Assembly: GCF_047511655.1 (NCBI RefSeq)
Contig: NC_133403.1
Location: forward strand, 14,691,014 to 14,755,013
DNA: 64,000 nt
Origin: Castor canadensis
Taxonomy: Eukaryota; Chordata; Mammalia; Rodentia; Castoridae
Direction of reading: 5' to 3'
Position 1 is the stretch's first letter; each line of letters starts with the position of its first letter. Below, in pieces: positions 1 to 11,300 of the stretch. Below the pieces are notes generated by a model. It was not told the DNA's origin, did no database searches, and worked only from the letters and a program-made list of their open reading frames with translations. The translations under genes and the position numbers were made by a program.

Positions 1-1452
1 TGGTGATAGTAAAGTTGATAGTACAGAAAGAAAAAAGAAAATAGGAATAAAAATAAAAAATGCACAATAAACAAACAAACAAGAAAAAAATAATAAAAAT
101 ATCCCACAGGAACAACAAAATTTATGTCTTGTTTTAAGTTCTGGAGTTACTCCTCCAGAATCCAGTCCTGGTATTGGCATATAAGCAGAAGCTCTGCTGT
201 GGTCTCACCAGGTGATTGGCTTGTGAGTAGTGTTTTGTTCTTCTTTCCACCAGTTTAATTGAAATTGTGAGGTAAGGTAGGTTTGCCAGATCATGCAAGG
301 AGGTCAGAGCTATTTCTTTCCCCAGTTGATAGCTGTGTTATCCTTCAGCTGCAGCTGTTTTATCAGCTCCTCCCCCAGTGAGGTGGGGAAGTTCAGTTTT
401 GAATGCTGCCCTATGGTTCAGGAGATCATTCCTGTGATCCACTACCTGCCCTGCTTTGGAGGTGTCTTGTTGCTGTGTTTGTTTACTGGGATTTCAGTGC
501 TGGGAGTTTATTTATTTGCCCCGCCCCTTTTCTCTGGGGCAGGTTGTGTTCCACCCACCCCCTCTTTTGTCTGTGTTTTATTACAGTTTGCTGTTTGTTT
601 TTCAGTTTTGTGGGGCAGTTCTGTTTTGGATGATGCTTTCTGACTCAGGAAATCAATTCTGTGATCCACTACCTGTCTTGCTTTGGGAAGTGGCTTATTG
701 CCCACCCACTGTGTCTTCACTGTTTTTCTTGTGATTGTTTACTGATAGTTCAGCCCTGAGTTTAGCTCCTTGCCCCTCCCCCTTTCTCTGGTGCAGTTTC
801 AACTTTCCACCAGCTCCTTCTGCTGTCTATGTTTGATTACAGTTCACTGTTTGTTATTCAGTTTTGTTGGGTGGGGGGATCAGGTTGCCCAGGGGCTGTG
901 CTGGTTTATGTTCCCAGGGGTGGATAAGAGAGTTCCATATGGTGCATTGTGATCACCTGTTTGTCCTGTCAGTTGACGCACAGGCAGGTTTGGAGCCCGC
1001 AGCAGCAGAGGTGGCAGTGGTGGCAAGAAATGGTGCCAAATTTTTCTCAGTGTAACATTGCATGGGGAGGCTTTCCACAGGCTAGGGGTTCAGGATGTTG
1101 AAAGTTTGATTCTAGTTGGTGCTTTATTTCTACTTGATGTGGGAAGGAGAAGAGAAGGAAAGAAAAAAGAAAAAGGAAAAGAAATCCCTGTGTGGGAGGA
1201 GGATTTCCTTGGGTCTTGACCCGCCTTGCTGACTATGCAGTGGGTTGCAGCTGTTAGGTGCAATTTAAGACTGATTTGGGGGTCAGTCTTTGAATTTTTT
1301 CCTGCACCTAATAATAACTGTATGGCAGTTATTATTTTGGCTAGAAGCAGTCAGAATTACCCAAGTGTAGCTCCAGTCTCAGGGAGCTTTTTGGAGCCAC
1401 GGAGCTTAGGCTTTCTGCTTGTATACCCTAATCACCATCTTGGATCCTCTTC
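1..1452 (-). mobile_element. L1 5' UTR (element continues left of window)
   Basis: Antisense 5' untranslated region of a LINE-1 whose ORFs lie outside the window to the left. It aligns by eye with the 5' UTR of the full-length antisense L1 at 13.5-14.45 kb: both share the stretch around 'ttaagttctgg', the block 'gcagaagctctg' (186-197 here) and a promoter-proximal block (about 860-950 here). The outer end near 1435-1452 reads, on the minus strand, as a start with an AAGATGG motif like other L1 5' ends here. The left 100 bp is A-rich, as just upstream of ORF1 in the other copy. Open frames at 293-734 are antisense shadows of this UTR, not host genes. The exact 5' end is uncertain by about 10 bp. 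Confidence 0.8.
415..870 (-). repeat. Tandem ~227-bp promoter monomers in L1 5' UTR
   Basis: Two imperfect tandem units. The block 'gtgatccactacctg' starts near 434 and again near 661, an offset of 227 bp. Other paired blocks are 'tttctctgg' (527-535 and 782-790) and 'cagttttgt' (603-611 and 860-868). The arrangement resembles the monomeric promoters of mouse L1 in principle. Divergence between the units is substantial, so this is an old duplication or an old element. Confidence 0.7.
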
Positions 1453-1590
1453 CATTTCTTATAAGTATATAAAGTACATCAATCACATTCACCTTCCTCC
1501 ATACCCTTCAGTTACCCTCCCCCTCCCACAACTATCCATCCCCTAACAAGATTTGATTTACAATATTGTCCTTCATTTTCTCTTAAAAAT
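1453..1590 (-). mobile_element. Old L1 3' UTR fragment
   Basis: Antisense, pyrimidine-rich sequence with 'ataagtatataaag', 'cattcacc' and C-rich blocks, similar in layout to the old L1 3' UTR at 35.9-36.1 kb. It probably belongs to the same ancient L1 as 1791-2181, from which a SINE separates it. The subfamily cannot be fixed by eye. Confidence 0.55.
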
Positions 1591-1591
1591 T

Positions 1592-1790
1592 AAGGCCAGG
1601 CATGGTGGTGCATGTCTTTAATCCCAGATATTTAATAGGTCAGACATCCTTAGATTGTGGTCCAAGGCTAGCCCTTGGCAAAAAGTCAGAAACTATCTCA
1701 AAAACAAAAGCAAACAGGGCTGTGGCATGACTCAAGTGGTATTGTGCTTGCCTAGTAAGCATGAGATCCTGATTTCAAACAAAATTATGG
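1592..1790 (+). mobile_element. Chimeric B1-like + ID-like SINE
   Basis: The left half begins with a 7SL/B1-type start ('ggccaggcatggtggtgc', then 'taatccca'). It is followed by an A-rich linker and a tRNA-Ala/ID-type right half ('ctcaagtggtattgtgcttgcc', split here by words). This dimer architecture (B1 plus ID) is known from non-murid rodents and is the main taxonomic clue in the window. It is diverged and sits inside an ancient L1. Confidence 0.8.
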
Positions 1791-2181
1791 TCAAAAACTT
1801 AAATGTACAATATAGTACTGTTAACTATAAGGTTGGACAGCATATCTCTAAAGCTTACTCATGTTACTTAACTGAACCTTCATATCTGTTGAAGAGTGAT
1901 ATTTCCCATTTCCTTCTCCCCTAGCTTCTGGCAACCACTATTCGAATAATTGATTTTATGTATTTGACTATTTTAGATAGTTAATATTTAAGTGGAACCA
2001 TGGTTGTATTTGTTCCTATATGACTGCTTATTTTACTTAGCATAATGTCCTCTAGGTTCATCTGTCCTTTTGGAAACAGTAGGATTTTCTTTATTAAAAT
2101 TGACTAATATGACATTGTACATATCTACCACATTTTCTTTGTTCCACCATCCATTGATGGACATTTAGGTTGTTTCAAAGC
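1791..2181 (-). mobile_element. Ancient L1M-type 3' end / ORF2 C-terminal fragment
   Basis: Classic antisense signature of mammalian-wide L1M elements: 'tctggcaaccacta', 'tttgactattttaga', 'cataatgtcctctaggttcatc', 'ccattgatggacat' and 'aggttgtttc' occur in the expected order. Highly diverged and non-coding. Confidence 0.8.
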
Positions 2182-2243
2182 AAGACCTTGAGGTTAGGCA
2201 AGTGCTCTACCACTGAGCAACACTCTTAGCTCAGTATTGGGAT
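2182..2243 (-). mobile_element. ID-type SINE fragment
   Basis: Antisense tRNA-derived fragment with 'caagtgctctaccactgagc', the reverse of the ID A-box region. It lies inside the L1M fragment. The rest of the element is short and degenerate. Confidence 0.6.
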
Positions 2244-2830
2244 TTTGATAGGAATTTTCTTTTTTTTTTCTTTTATTTTTCATATGTGCATACAAGGCTT
2301 GGTTCATTTCTCCCCCCGCCCCCACCCCTTCCCTTACCACCCACTCCACCCCTCCCTCTCCCTCCCACCCCCTCAATACCCAGCAGAAACTATTTTGCCC
2401 TTATTTCTAATTTTGTTGTAGAGAGAGTATAAGCAATTATAGGAAGGAACAAGGGTTTTTGCTGGTTGAGATAAGGATAGCTATACAGGGCATTGACTCA
2501 CATTGATTTCCTGTGCGTGGGTGTTACCTTCTAGGTTAATTCATTTTGATCTAATCTTTTCTCTAGTTCCTGGTCCCCTTTTCCTATTGGCCTCAGTTGC
2601 TTTTAAGGTATCTGCTTTAGTTTCTCTGCGTTAAGGGCAACAAATGCTAGCTAATATTTTAGGTGTCTTACCTATCCTCACCCCTCCCTTGTGTGCTCTC
2701 GCTTTTATCATGTGCTCAAAGTCCAATCCCATTGTGTTTGCCCTTGATCTAATGTCCACATATGATTTTTGGTCTTTTGGGTCAGGCTAACCTCACTCAG
2801 AATGATGTTCTCCAATTTGATAGGAATTTT
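2244..2830 (-). mobile_element. 5'-truncated young L1 tail with 15-bp TSD
   Basis: Only the last ~555 bp of a young-type L1 (end of ORF2 plus 3' UTR) inserted antisense. The flanking direct repeats 'tttgataggaatttt' lie at 2244-2258 and 2816-2830. The poly(A) side is the T-run from 2261. The implied nick, TTTT/A on the plus strand, fits the known L1 endonuclease preference. The 3' UTR carries the C-rich (G-rich in sense) tract at 2310-2372. The target was an older L1 that resumes at 2831. Confidence 0.92.
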
Positions 2831-3060
2831 ATTGAATCTATAGATCACTTTGGGACTATATGTGAAATTTTTAATTTATTTATGTCTTCATTAGTTTTGT
2901 CAAAATTTGGTCATTTACAGTGTATCAGAGTTGTACCTCTATGGTTAAATTAATTCATAAATATTTTATTCTTTTTGATGCTATTGTAAATGGGATTATT
3001 TTCTGAGCTTCCTTTTGGGATTATCCATTGCTAATGTGTAAAAATATCTACATACAGTCA
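2831..3060 (-). mobile_element. Ancient L1 ORF2 fragment (target of nested L1)
   Basis: Antisense ORF2-like sequence with 'attgaatctatagatcactttggg' (words typical of the L1 RT thumb region) and 'gatgctattgtaaatggg'. Continuous with the sequence left of the nested L1 once the TSD is removed. Confidence 0.75.
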
Positions 3061-3250
3061 AATGTTGCTTATGGATGAAGGTATGGTCTGAGAATAATGT
3101 CCCTGGGCAATCACATTATAGTTTAAACATCAGAGAGAGTATTTACAAAATCCAAGATGGCTATGATGTCATTAGGCAATATAGTCTTATGGCACCACCA
3201 TCATATATGCAGTCTGTAATTGAACAAATGTTGCATGGCACATTATTATA
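3048..3250. mobile_element. Old interspersed repeat with inverted-repeat-like ends, probably DNA-transposon derived
   Basis: The left end 'tacagtcaaatgttgctta' is loosely complementary to the right end ending 'aacaaatgttgcatggca'. The internal words ('catcagagagagtatttac', 'tcttatggcaccacc') match a mammal-wide interspersed repeat that I recognise without being sure of its family name. The internal part is shortened relative to what I recall. Confidence 0.4.
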
Positions 3251-3259
3251 TTTTGTTCT

Positions 3260-4090
3260 TTTTTTCTAATTAAAAAATCAGAAATAGATGTTGAATCATA
3301 TATATGGCTTCCAGCATGTATTAAGAAAATTATGTTTTCTTTCTTGAGCTCAAGGTGAAAAGAAAATAATTCACCTGAATGAGAATTAGGGGTCATTAGG
3401 ATCAGGAAAGGGTATCATACCTGAGAAGGACCATAAGAGGAGCTGACCCTTCAATCTGCTGTCCACAGATGGCTACCCTTAGGATCCTAGACACTCTAGG
3501 ATCTGTAAGTCATCATTATTTCTGCATCTCTGTACAAACAAAACCCTCCTTCTCTTTCATTGCCATTTACCCCGGAGAGCTTTTTCTCCAATGCTTCTTG
3601 TCCATCTTTGCAGAGATGGTCAGACTGAAAGCTTTACTGTTAATAATGGTTGAACCTAGAGACCTTATAAATCTACAGATCCAAGAACACCCCACTATCC
3701 TTAGTGCCAAAGGCAGAAGCCCCCCTGTATTAGTATTGTTATAGACAGTGACAGAAGAGAAATTTTCTGGGTAGGGGCAACAAACAACTGATCTGCATCC
3801 ACATGAAAGAACTGGACTGTTGTGGAGAAATGGTAATAGACAATAGGCTAGGAACGCTCAGGGAGGCCATACTGGCAGAACTTGAAGGACAGGATTGGTT
3901 TTGGATCTCTGAGGGTCAAATACTGTCTACTTTGTGGTTTTGTGCTTTCTCACTAAGAGATGTTGGTTCCAGGAAGCACATAATAATAATCCACATTGAT
4001 GCTTCCATTGCAAGACAGAATGACCTTATGTGTGAAAACCACAGAGACCAAGGGGGGCTAAGTCACCCAGTGCCAGAAGGGAAAGGGTGG
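3260..4090. other. Unassigned intergenic sequence
   Basis: No repeat family, splice-flanked exon or long conserved frame is evident. Open frames of 91 and 97 codons (3469-3744 and 3803-4096) have no recognisable domain and no compositional sign of coding. Confidence 0.5.
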
Positions 4091-4094
4091 TCAT

Positions 4095-4502
4095 GAAGAG
4101 TCTCTGTATTTGTCCATTTTTCTTTACCATAACAAAATCCCAAAACTTGGTAACTATAAAGAAAAGAGGTTTATTTATCTGACAGGGCTAGACATCTGAG
4201 GGCCCACATTTGATAACTCTCTTGCTGGCCGAATCCTGAGGCGGCATATTGTATCACATGGCAAGAGACAGGGAGTACACATGAGTGCTTTCTGGTCTTT
4301 GTCCTATAAAGTCACCTGGTTTAAATCGCAGAGGCCCCAGTCTGATGATTCTACCTAATCATAATCACCTCCCAAAAGGCCCACCTCTACACACTATAGT
4401 CAGATTAAGTTCCTACCCTCTTAAAACCTTACAATGGGGACTAAATATCAAATCATGAGCCCTTGGAGTTACACTCATGACACACATCCAAACCACAGTA
4501 TC
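4095..4502 (-). mobile_element. MaLR-type LTR (MST/MLT-like)
   Basis: Read antisense it starts 'tactgtggtttggatgtg', contains the 'gaggtgggccttttgggagg' word, a 'gccatgtgat' block and an 'aataaacctcttt' polyadenylation region, and ends 'gttatggtaaag'. This order is typical of non-autonomous MaLR LTRs. Diverged, no internal region attached. Confidence 0.7.
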
Positions 4503-4664
4503 TCACCATGGCCCTTCCTCAGACCCAAGTAACAGCCACCTTCTTATTTAGAAAAAAAATAAGCAAAGCTGGAGCTCAGGTCCTGGTGGAAATGCCACAG
4601 AGCTGACTCCTATGGTACTATTGAGGGACCTTTCTGCAGTATCTGGTCTCTCTAACTATTGAGG

Positions 4665-5100
4665 GCTTTAAAAATTTTTATTAGGATAAAACTAATTATG
4701 ATATTTACAACATGCATATAATATACTTCAGTCAAATTCACCCTATCTATATTATTATTTCTTCACTACCCTTTCTGCCCTCTGCTTTATAAAAACAGTT
4801 TTGGTGGGTTTCACTGTTCTATTTTCATGCATGTGTACAATGTATTTCTATAGTATTCACCCTCTCCTTTCCTTTTTCTCATACCAATTGTTTTCTCTCC
4901 TAATCAGTCCCCCTTTTACAGTCTTGCCATACTATTGTTTTAGGACTAGATTCTGTATATGAGTGAAAACATGATAGTTGTATTTCTGGGCTTGGCTTAT
5001 CTTGCTTAACATGATCTCTAGTTCCATCCACTTTCTTGTAAATGGCATAATTTCATGCTTATTTATGTCTGAATAATATTCTGTTGTATATATGTACCAC
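4665..5100 (-). mobile_element. Old L1 3' UTR and ORF2 end
   Basis: Antisense old L1: 'gtcaaattcaccctatctat', a C-rich stretch, then 'gttccatccactttcttgtaaatgg' (in words) and 'tgaataatattctgttgta', the usual order near the L1 3' end. A SINE at 5105-5318 interrupts its right side. Confidence 0.75.
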
Positions 5101-5104
5101 ATTT

Positions 5105-5318
5105 TCTTTCTTTCTGTTTTTATTTGACAGTACTAGGGTCTCATGCCAGGCAGGTGTTCCACCACTTAAGCCACCTAGCCCTTTTTTGTGTTGGGTATTT
5201 TCTAGATAGGGTTTCATGAACTATTTGCCTGGATGGCTTCAAACTGCAATACTCCTGATCTGTGCCTCCAGAGTAAGTAGGATTACAGGTGTGAACAACT
5301 GGTACCTGGCTAACATTT
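5105..5318 (-). mobile_element. Chimeric B1-like + ID-like SINE, antisense
   Basis: Reading antisense, a B1-like half ('gccaggtaccagttg', 'cacacctgtaatcc'-like) is followed by a tRNA-derived half ('gcttaagtggtggaacacctg'-like). It lies within an old L1. The 62-codon antisense frame here is the SINE itself, not a gene. Confidence 0.75.
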
Positions 5319-5339
5319 TCTTCATTCAATTATTGGTTG

Positions 5340-6350
5340 TTCCTTATACACTATTCGTGGCAATGTAAATTAGTATAACCATTATGGAAAGCAGCAGGAA
5401 GATTCCTCAAAAAACATAAACATGTGACTGCCATTTGATCCAGTGATACCACTCCTGGGCATTTATCCAAAGGAATGTTAGGATACAGCAGAGACACTTG
5501 CACACTGATGTTTATCACAGCACAAGAGCCAAGCTATGGAAACAACCTAGAAGCCCAATAACTGATGAAAGGATAAAAAATGTGGTATCTAAATATACAA
5601 TGGAGTTTTAGTCAGGCATAAGGAAGAACATCATGTGGTAAGAAGGTAAGTGGATGTAATTGGAAGTCATGTTAAGTAAGTCAGGTTCAGAAAGATAAAG
5701 ACTGCATGTTTTTGGATCTGGAAGACAGATCCAAAAGATAAACATATACATAAAATCAAACATGATCACATACAAATGTATATGTAGAACGTGTTTGTAA
5801 TAGTGGAACTACACTATGGAATTCAGGGAAGGCAGGAAAGAAAAAGGGAACGATAGAACATCAACAATGTTGTAATACATAACATCTGTGAAAGTAGAGA
5901 ATATAAGAATATGTATTGAAAGCTGTTGAAAAATGGGAGGGTGGGAGGGAAGAGGTAAGGGAGAGCAATGGAAGGGGTTAAACTGACCAAAGTAAAGTAT
6001 ACTCACAATGGGGAATACATTGAGAAACTCCTTTGAACATTGACTTAGAAATTAATAAGGGAAGACAAGACTGTAAAATAGGTATGGTGTATATGTGTGG
6101 GATTGTTATAGGAGGGGGGAGGGTGAATGAAAGAGATTGGGGTGAGGAAATATGGTTGTTGGACTTCATATACTTATACAAAATATAACAATGAAACCTC
6201 TTGCAATTGCTTTAAATTTGGTGGGAGGGGGCTGAGGGGGAGATATAGTGGGGGAAAACTAACCAATGTATAATGTAAGCCTATTCAGAATCATCACAAT
6301 GAATCCCCCCTGTACACAAATAAATCTTAATGAAGTTGTTTAAAAAAATT
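5340..6350 (+). mobile_element. Old L1 3' end (ORF2 C-terminus, 3' UTR, A-tail)
   Basis: Sense L1: the words 'catttgatccagtgatacc', 'ctatggaaacaacctagaagccc', 'atggagttttagtcagg' and 'catgttaagtaagtcagg' are in the order of the ORF2 C-terminal region. A G-rich 3' UTR (5935-6240) and an A-tail near 6340-6350 follow. Frameshifted throughout. Confidence 0.8.
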
Positions 6351-7230
6351 GGTTGTTGGGCACCTAGGCTGGTTCCATATTTTGGCTATTGTATATTGAT
6401 TTACATTCATTCAGATATATGCTAGGCTCATATGGTAGTTCTATTTTTAGTTTTTTGATGAACCTCTATACTGATTTCCATAGTGGCTGAACTAATTTAT
6501 ATTCCCACCAAGAGTATATAAGGATTTCTTCCCACCCCATACACTCTGCGCTCTTACCAGCATTTGTTGTTTTCTTGATGATTGACATTCTGACTGGGGT
6601 TAGATGGAATCTCAATGTTGTTTTGATTTGCATTTCCTTTATGGTGAAGAATGTTGAACATTTCTTCATGTATTATTAATTATTTATCCTGCTTTTGAGA
6701 ACTGGCTGTTCAATCCATTTGCCCACTTATTAATTGTAGTATTTGTTCTTTTGTTAGTTTTTGAGTTCTTTGTATATTTTGGATAGTAATCCTTTATATG
6801 TTGGAGAGCTAGCAAAGATTTTCTCTCATTCTGTGGGTTGTCTCTTGATTCTAATAACTTTCTTTTGATGTGTAGAAACTTTTAAATTGGATACAGTTCC
6901 ATTTGTCAACTCTTGATCTCATTTCCTTGGTGTTTGTAGCCCTATTCAGAAAATAACTTCCGGAGTTTTCCCTATTTTTTTCCTGTAGTAGTTTTAAGGA
7001 TCTTTGGTCCACTTGGAGTTGATTTTTGTATGAGGTGAGAGGTAGGGATCTAGTTTTTATTCTCCATGTAGATAATCCATTTTTCCAGCACCATCTGTTG
7101 AACAGGCTGTCTTTTCTCCAGTGTCTATTTTTGGCTCTTTTCTCCAGTGTCTATTTTTGGCTCCTTTGTCAATGATCAGATGCCTTTAGTTGTGTGATTT
7201 TATTTCTGGGTCTTCTTTTTCAATTCCATT
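6351..7230 (-). mobile_element. Old L1 ORF2 fragment, antisense
   Basis: Antisense ORF2 with 'ttcccaccaagagtatataagg', 'gactggggttagatggaatc', 'tttgtcaatgatcagatg' and related words. It abuts the tail of the sense L1 at 6350, so two unrelated old L1s lie tail-to-tail. A short local duplication of 'ttttctccagtgtctatttttggctc' sits at 7112-7162. Confidence 0.8.
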
Positions 7231-7636
7231 GGTCTTCATGTGTTAATCAGCTTTCCATTAACTGCTAACAAATACCTGAGGTAATCAACTCACAAAGAGA
7301 AAATGGTTATTTTGGCTCCCAGTTTTAGACATTTCAGTTCATGGCTGATTAGTTCAATTGCTTTGGACCTGTGGTGAGGGAGTACATCATGGTGGGAGCA
7401 CATAGTGGAGCAATATTGTTGACCTCATGGCTGGGAAGCAAAAAACAGAGAAAAATGTAGGGGTTGGGATCTCACTATCCCTTTCAAAAGCATGTTCCCA
7501 ATGACCTGAAGATCTCTCACTGGGCCCCATCTCTTAAAGGTTCCATCTCCACCAACTAGTGCCACTGACTGTGGACAATGCCTCCAACACATGGGCCTTC
7601 AGTGGACATTTTAAGATCCAAACTAGAGTACAAGAC
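7231..7636 (-). mobile_element. MaLR-type LTR
   Basis: Antisense reading gives 'tagtttggatcttaaaatg', 'ggcccatgtgttgg', 'ggaacctttaagagatggggccc', 'ccatgatgtactccctcacc', then 'gccaaaataaccat' and an end with 'aaagctgattaaca'. This matches the layout of a MaLR LTR I know from many mammals. Inserted at the edge of the old L1. Confidence 0.7.
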
Positions 7637-7764
7637 AAAGTGGAATTCAAAAAAACATACTATAGTGCATAAGCATGACATTCCTTAGTGATAAAGAAGT
7701 TGATTAATAAGACAATGAAATCTTTAATATGTGTACCAAAAAACAGTGCTTCAAAATTCCCAGC

Positions 7765-7855
7765 AGATTTTTTTTGTGATGTTGGTGATTGAACCCAGGG
7801 TCTTTCACATGCTAAACAAATGTTCTACCACTGAGTTATGTCTATAGCCCTCACA
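7765..7855 (-). mobile_element. ID-type SINE
   Basis: Antisense tRNA-derived SINE: 'attgaacccaggg' (B-box side) and 'tgttctaccactgagtta' (A-box side), with a T-run at 7770-7777 corresponding to its A-tail. Confidence 0.75.
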
Positions 7856-8358
7856 ACAGAATTTTTTTTGCCTTCTCAATAATTTTATTTATTTTTTATT
7901 CATATGTGCATACAATGTTTGGGTCATTTCTCCCCCCTTCCCCCAACACCTCCCTTCCCCCATCCCCTCTCTCTCCCCCCTCAATACCCAGCAGAAACTA
8001 TTTTGCCCTTATCTCTAATTTTGTTGAAGAGAGAGTATAAGCAATAATAGGAAGGACCAAGGGTTTTTGATAGTTGAGATAAGGATAGCTATACAGGGAG
8101 TTGACTCGCATTGATTTCCTGTGCATGTGTGTTACCGTCTAAGTTAATTCTTCTTGATCCAACCTTTTCTCTAGTTCCTGGTCCCCTTCTCCTATTGGCC
8201 TCAGTTGCTTTAAGGTATCTGCTTTAGTTTCTCTGCGTGGAGGGCAACAAATGCTAGCTAGTTTTTTAGGTGTCTTACCTATCCTCACCCCTTCCTTGTG
8301 TGCTCTCGCTTTTATCATGTGCTCATAGTCCAATCCCCTTGTTGTGTTTGCCCTTGAT

Positions 8359-11300
8359 CTAATGTCCACATATGAGGGAGAACATATGATTTTTAGTCTT
8401 TTGGGCCAGGCTAACCTCACTCAGAATGATGTTCTCCAATTCCATCCATTTACCAGCGAATGATAACATTTCGTTCTTCTTCATGGCTGCATAAAATTCC
8501 ATTGTGTATAGATACCATATTTTCTTAATCCATTCGTCAGTGGTGGGGCATCTTGGCTGTTTTCATAACTTGGCTATTGTGAATAGTGCCGCAATAAACG
8601 TGGATGTGCAGGTGCCTCTGGAGTAACAGTCTTTTGGGTATATCCCCAAGAGTGGTATTGCTGGATCAAATGGTAGATCGATGTCCAACTTTTTAAGTAG
8701 CCTCCAAATTTTTTTCCAGAGTGGTTGTACTAGTCTACATTCCCACCAACAGTGTAAGAGGGTTCCTTTTTCCCCACATCCTCGCCAACACCTGTTGTTG
8801 GTGGTGTTGCTGATGATGGCTATTCTAACAGGGGTGAGGTGGAATCTTAGTGTGGTTTTAATTCGCATTTCCTTTATTGCTAGAGATGGTGAGCATTTTT
8901 TCATGTGTTTTCTGGCCATTTGAATTTCTTCTTTTGAGAAAGTTCTGTTTAGTTCACGTGCCCATTTCTTTATTCGTTCATTAGTTTTGGGAGAATTTAG
9001 TTTTTTAAGTTCACTATATATTCTGGTTATCAGTCCTTTGTCTGATGTATAGTTGGCAAATATTTTCTCCCACTCTGTGGGTGTTCTCTTCAGTTTAGAG
9101 ACCATTTCTTTTGATGAACTGAAGCTTTTTAGTTTTATGAGGTCCCATTTATCTATGCTATCTCTTAGTTGCTGTGCTGCTGGGGTTTCATTGAGAAAGT
9201 TCTTACCTATACCTACTAACTCCAGAGTATTTCCTACTCTTTCTTGTATCAACTTAAGAGTTTGGGGTCTGATATTAAGATCCTTGATCCATTTTGAGTT
9301 AATCTTGGTATAGGGTGATATACATGGATCTAGTTTCAGTTTTTTGCAGACTGCTAACCAGTTCTCCCAGCAGTTTTTGTTGAAGAGGCTGCTATTTCTC
9401 CATCGTATATTTTTAGCTCCTTTGTCAAAGATAAGTTGCTTATGGTTGTGTGGCTTCATATCTGGGTCCTCTATTCTGTTCCACTGGACTTCATGTCTGT
9501 TTTTGTGCCAGTACCATGCTGTTTTTATTGTTATTGCTTTGTAATATAGTTTGAAGTCAGGTGTTGTGATACCTCCTGCATTGTTCTTTTGACTGAGTAT
9601 TGCCTTGGCTATTCGTGGCCTCTTGTGTTTCCATATAAATTTAACAGTAGATTTTTCAACCTCTTTAATGAATGTCATTGGAATTTTGATGGGAATTGCA
9701 TTAAACATGTAGATTACTTTTGGGAGTATCGACATTTTTACTATGTTGATTCTACCAATCCATGAGCATGGGAGATCTCTCCACTTTCTATAGTCTTCCT
9801 CAATCTCTTTCTTCAGAAGTGTATCATTTTCCTTGTAGAGGTCTTTCACATCTTTTGTTAGGTTTACACCTAGGTATTTGATTTTGTTTGAGGCTATTGT
9901 AAATGGAATTGTTTTCATACATTCTTTTTCCGTTTGCTCATTGTTAGTGTATAGAAATGCTAATGATTTTTCTATGTTAATTTTGTATCCTGCTACCTTG
10001 CTATAGCTATTGATGATGTCTAGAAGCTTCTGAGTAGAGTTTTTTGGGTCTTTAAGGTATAGGATCATGTCATCTGCAAATAGGGATATTTTTATTCCTA
10101 GTTTTCTGAAAGCTTTTATCATGAAGTGGTGTTGGATCTTGTCGAAGGCTTTTTCTGCATCTATTGAGATGATGAAGTGGTTTTTGTCTTTGCCCCTATT
10201 AATGTGCTGCATTACATTTATAGATTTGTGTATGTTGAACAATCCCTGCATCCCTGGGAATAAGCTGACTTGGTGGTGATGAATGATCTTTCTGATATGT
10301 CATTGGATTTGGTTTGCCATTATTTTATTGAGGATTTTTGCATTGATATTCATTACAGAGATTGACCTATAGTTCTCCTTTTTGGAGGTGTCATTCTCTG
10401 GTTTTGGGATGAATGTAATACTGGCTTCATAAAATGAGGTAGGCAGTTTCTCTTTCTATTTCGTGGAACAGTTTAAGGAGGGTTGGTATTAGTTCTTCTT
10501 TAAAGGTCTAATAGAATTCAGCAGAGAATCCATCAGGTCCTGTACTTTTCTTTTTTGGGAGGCTCTTAATTGCTTCTTCAATTTCATTTTGTGTTATAGG
10601 TCTATTCAGGTGATTAATATCCTCTTGGTTCAGTTTCGGGTGGTTGCGAGTATCTAGAAATCTCTCAATTTCTTCATGATTTTCGAATTTATTAGAATAT
10701 AGGTTCTCAAAGTAGTCTCTGATGATTTCCTGGATTTCCATGGTGTTTGTTGTTATCTCCCCTTTTGCATTTCTGATTTTACTGATTTAGGTTTTTTCTC
10801 TCCTCATTTTAGTCAGATTTGCCAGTGGTCTGTCGATTTTATTTATTTTTTCAAAGAACCAGCTTTTTGTTTCATTGATTCTTTGTATTTTTTTGTTTCT
10901 ATTTTATTAATTTTGGCCCTTATTTTTATTATGTCTCTCCTGCTGCTTGTTTTGAGATTTGCTTGTTCTTTTTTTTCTAGGAGTTTGAGATGTAGCATTA
11001 GGTCATTTATTTGAGATTTTCTGTCCTATAGTATCTGCACTCATGACTATAAACTTTCCTCTTAGTACTGACTTTGCTGTGTCCCATAGGTTCTGGTAGG
11101 TCATGTTTTCATTTTCATTAACTTCCAGGAAACTTTTATTTTCCTTTTTTATTTCATCAATGACCCATTCATCATTGAGGAATGTGTTGTTCAGCTTTCA
11201 ATTGTTTGCATGTTTTTTACTGGCTTTTTTTGTTGATTTCTAGTTTTAATGCATTGTGATCAGATAGAATGCATGGGATTATTTCTATTTTCTTATATTT

